From the NCBI GenBank assembly GCA_903925515.1, contig CAIYFP010000465.1, positions 1 through 15,111 on the forward strand: a stretch of 15,111 nt of DNA, read 5' to 3'. The first letter of the stretch is position 1. The number at the start of each line of letters is the position of its first letter. This DNA comes from an uncultured Verrucomicrobiota bacterium. Its GTDB lineage: Bacteria > Verrucomicrobiota > Verrucomicrobiia > Limisphaerales > UBA9464. The translations under genes were made by a program, and so were the position numbers. Below are positions 12,832 to 15,111 of the stretch, in pieces. The notes below the pieces were generated by a model. The model was not told the DNA's origin, did no database searches, and was given only the letters and a program-made list of their open reading frames with translations.

Positions 12832-15111
12832 TCACCCTTGGCGTCGGCGCGCCACGTCGCCGAGGTAACGAAGGACCAAGGCGGTCCAGCCGGTCTGGTG
12901 GTTGGCACCGCAGCCGCGGCCGGTCTCGGCATGGAAGTACTCGTGGAACTGGACGAGGTCGCGCCAATGGGGGTCGGCGCTGAAGACAGGATGGCCGGAC
13001 ATGGCCGGCCGCGTGCTGTCCGGGCCCGGGAGGAAGAGGGAGGCGAGGCGTCGTTCGATTTCGAGCGCGGCCTCGCGGAGGGTCATGAAGCGGCCGGAAC
13101 CGGTGGGGCATTCGACGGTGAACTCGTCGCCATAGAAGTGGTGGTAGCGTTCAAGGGCCTCGCCGATCAGGTAGTTGACCGGGAACCAAACGGGGCCGCG
13201 CCAGTTGGAGTTGCCGCCGAACAGGTAGGTCGTGGACTCGCCGGGCACGTAGTCCACGCGGTGGACGGCGCCATCGCACTCGAACACGAAGGGGTTCTTC
13301 TCATGGAACCGGGACAGGGAACGGATGCCGAACGGGGAGAGGAACTCGGACTCGTCGAGGAGGTAGCGCAGGACGCGGCGGAGGCGGTCGCGGGTGGGGA
13401 TGGCGAGGAGGAGCTTCTTGCGGGAATTGGATCGGCCGAGGGCGATGCCGCGGTCGAGGCCGTGCTTGTGGGAGACGAACCATGCGAGGCGTTTCCGGAA
13501 GCCGGGGAGGCGGACGATTTGCTCCTCGTCGAGGACCTCGACGGCGATGAGGGGGAGCAGGCCAACCATGGAGCGGGTGCGGAGGGGGATGCGTTGGCCG
13601 TCCATCTCAAGCTGGTCATGGTAGAAGCCGTCCTCCTCGTCCCACAGCCCCGTGCCACCCAGCGTGTTCATGGCCTCGGCGATCTGGACGAAGTGCTCGA
13701 GGAACTTGCTGGCCATGTCCTCGTAGGCGGGCCGGACGCGCTGGCCGTCGTGCGCCAGCTCGAGCGCCATGGCCAGCATCGTCAGCGAGTAGAACGCCAT
13801 CCACGCCGTGCCGTCCGCCTGCTGCAACGTCCCGCCCCCGGGCAATGGCTTGGAACGATCGAACACGCCGATGTTGTCGAGGCCGAGAAACCCGCCGCTG
13901 AAGAGGTTCTTGCCGGCGGCATCCTTCCGGTTGACCCACCACGTGAAGTTGAGCAGGAGCTTCTGGAAGACGGACTCAAGGAAGTCGCGGTCGCGCCGGC
14001 CGCGTGGCGCGGTGAGCTTGTACACGCGCCATGCGGCCCATGCATGGACGGGCGGGTTGACGTCGCCGAACGCGAACTCGTAGGCGGGGATCTGCCCGTT
14101 TGGGTGCATGTACCATTCGCGCAGCATCAGCCCGAGCTGGGCCTTCGCGAAGTCCCCGTCGAGCATGGCGAAGGGGATCATGTGGAAGGCGAGGTCCCAT
14201 GCGGCGAACCACGGGTACTCCCACTTGTCCGGCATGGAGATCACGTCCCGCGCATGGACATGGCGCCATTCGGAGTTGCGCCCGTGCTTCCGGGCCTCGG
14301 GCGGGGGCGGGTGCCCGGGGTCGCCCTCCAGCCAGTCCGCGACCACGTAGTGGTAGAACTGCTTGCTCCAGAGCAAGCCCGCGCAGGCCTGCTCGGCGAC
14401 CCGCCGCTCTTCCGGCGTCATCCCGAGGTCAAGCAACGCCTCGTGGTGCGCGGCGGACTCGCGGGCGCGCTGGTGGAACACGGTGTCGGTGGAGCCCGGC
14501 CGAAGCGGGCTCGCGCGCCAGCGCAGGCTGGCCTCGGCCTCGGCGACCCATCGTGCCTCGAGCGTGCGCGACTCGCCGGGACCGAGCGCGACCTCGTGCC
14601 ATGCGCAGACCTTGGTCCCGACGCCCGCCGGGTTGACCGCGTCCCGCTCGCCCTGCACGAGGCGGCGGTGGAACGCGTCCTTCACGTGCGGCGTGGCATT
14701 GCCCACGCCGAACAAACGCTCGTGGTTCGTGTCGTTTTCCGTGAACCACAACGGCCCGTGCCCGCCGCCCGGGCCCGGCCCGAACTCAAGCAGGTACCGA
14801 CCCAGCGTCCGGTGCTCGGCCCATGCCGCGTCGGTGCCGTCGGCCCGGATGCGCGGCCTGGGCTCGCAGCCCTCGTGGGTGCAGTCCCATGACCATGTGT
14901 TGCGGAACCAGAACGTGGGCAGGACATGCAGCGTCGCGGCCTCGGGCCCCCGGTTGGTCACCACGATGCGCACGAGGATGTCCTCCGGCGACTGCTTCGC
15001 ATACTGGACCTCGACGTCGAAGTAGCGGCCCTCGTCGAACACGCCGGTGTCGGCGAGCTCGAACTCGGGCTGGAGCCGGGACCTGCGGCGGTTCTCCTCG
15101 ACGAGCCGCGC
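12832..15111 (-). CDS. GH63/MGH1-like glucosidase family protein (C-terminal 759 residues, 5' end outside the window)
   Basis: The frame is open to the right edge. The 23 codons before a possible GTG at 15042 encode family-like sequence (EENRRRSRLQPEFELADTG), so the gene starts outside. The N-terminal part is a beta-sandwich (VFDEGRYFDVEVQYAKQSPE, TFWFRNTWSWDCTHEG). The rest is an (alpha/alpha)6 barrel as in processing alpha-glucosidase I and MGH1-like hydrolases. Barrel motifs are MPDKWEYPWFAAWDLAFHMI (the Asp of WDLAF is the candidate general acid), NPPVHAWAAWRVY, FSGGFLGLDNIGVFDRS, TAWMAFYSLTMLAMALELA, GNSNWRGPVWFPVNYL and EYFHAETGRGCGANHQTGW, which contains the candidate base Glu. Substrate is uncertain: family members hydrolyse alpha-glucosides, mannosyl or glucosyl glycerate, or oligosaccharides. 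No signal peptide can be judged because the start is missing. Copy 3 of the repeat lies just after its stop codon. Confidence 0.87.
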   Translation of the reverse strand, partial: ARLVEENRRRSRLQPEFELADTGVFDEGRYFDVEVQYAKQSPEDILVRIVVTNRGPEAATLHVLPTFWFRNTWSWDCTHEGCEPRPRIRADGTDAAWAEHRTLGRYLLEFGPGPGGGHGPLWFTENDTNHERLFGVGNATPHVKDAFHRRLVQGERDAVNPAGVGTKVCAWHEVALGPGESRTLEARWVAEAEASLRWRASPLRPGSTDTVFHQRARESAAHHEALLDLGMTPEERRVAEQACAGLLWSKQFYHYVVADWLEGDPGHPPPPEARKHGRNSEWRHVHARDVISMPDKWEYPWFAAWDLAFHMIPFAMLDGDFAKAQLGLMLREWYMHPNGQIPAYEFAFGDVNPPVHAWAAWRVYKLTAPRGRRDRDFLESVFQKLLLNFTWWVNRKDAAGKNLFSGGFLGLDNIGVFDRSKPLPGGGTLQQADGTAWMAFYSLTMLAMALELAHDGQRVRPAYEDMASKFLEHFVQIAEAMNTLGGTGLWDEEDGFYHDQLEMDGQRIPLRTRSMVGLLPLIAVEVLDEEQIVRLPGFRKRLAWFVSHKHGLDRGIALGRSNSRKKLLLAIPTRDRLRRVLRYLLDESEFLSPFGIRSLSRFHEKNPFVFECDGAVHRVDYVPGESTTYLFGGNSNWRGPVWFPVNYLIGEALERYHHFYGDEFTVECPTGSGRFMTLREAALEIERRLASLFLPGPDSTRPAMSGHPVFSADPHWRDLVQFHEYFHAETGRGCGANHQTGWTALVLRYLGDVARRRQG

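Noticed and set aside
12691..14892. Open frame of 733 codons on the plus strand opposite the glucosidase-like gene
   Set aside because: It is antisense to a gene with conserved GH63-like motifs; its Val/Glu/Gly-rich composition is typical of antisense frames in GC-rich DNA.

Overview
The window is a GC-rich bacterial chromosome segment. It most resembles Verrucomicrobiota, possibly a Pedosphaera/Limisphaera-type lineage. That is inference, resting on three points: a long SecA with a 'RGHELPWNMVPFDVQLIGG' stretch; a secreted dehydrogenase-like beta-propeller protein (resembling DUF6797) of a kind common in Verrucomicrobiota and Planctomycetota; and an amylase whose C-terminus resembles the short C-terminal modules common in verrucomicrobial secreted proteins. 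Planctomycetota cannot be excluded. I see no tRNA, rRNA, CRISPR array or transposase gene.

Layout. (1) The minus-strand N-terminal part of secA runs off the left edge (1-1485). (2) A 1.26 kb non-coding region (1486-2749) is built largely of two abutting, inverted-repeat-bounded repetitive elements. (3) A plus-strand secreted protein (2750-5146) is followed one base after its stop by a 232-bp MITE-like palindromic element. (4) Next comes a plus-strand argJ - argB - glycosyltransferase family 9 cluster (5632-8884) with short gaps. (5) A secreted GH13 alpha-amylase (8936-11197) follows on the same strand. (6) Convergent to it, on the minus strand, are a pRiA4b ORF-3-like protein, a TspO/MBR membrane protein, another copy of the repetitive element, and a GH63/MGH1-like glucosidase that continues past the right edge.

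Function. ArgJ and ArgB are two steps of the acetyl-cycling arginine pathway. ArgB carries the C-terminal signature of arginine-inhibited kinases, so feedback control is expected there. The amylase and the glucosidase-like protein suggest alpha-glucan or oligosaccharide use, but they are not in one operon. SecA and TspO are general membrane and export functions.

The most unusual material is non-coding. One family of elements (about 1571-2139, 2137-2536 and 12545-12812) shares terminal inverted repeats and internal blocks. Two of its members carry extra hairpin-rich inserts. A second, unrelated MITE-like element sits at 5147-5378. No complete novel protein-coding system is evident.
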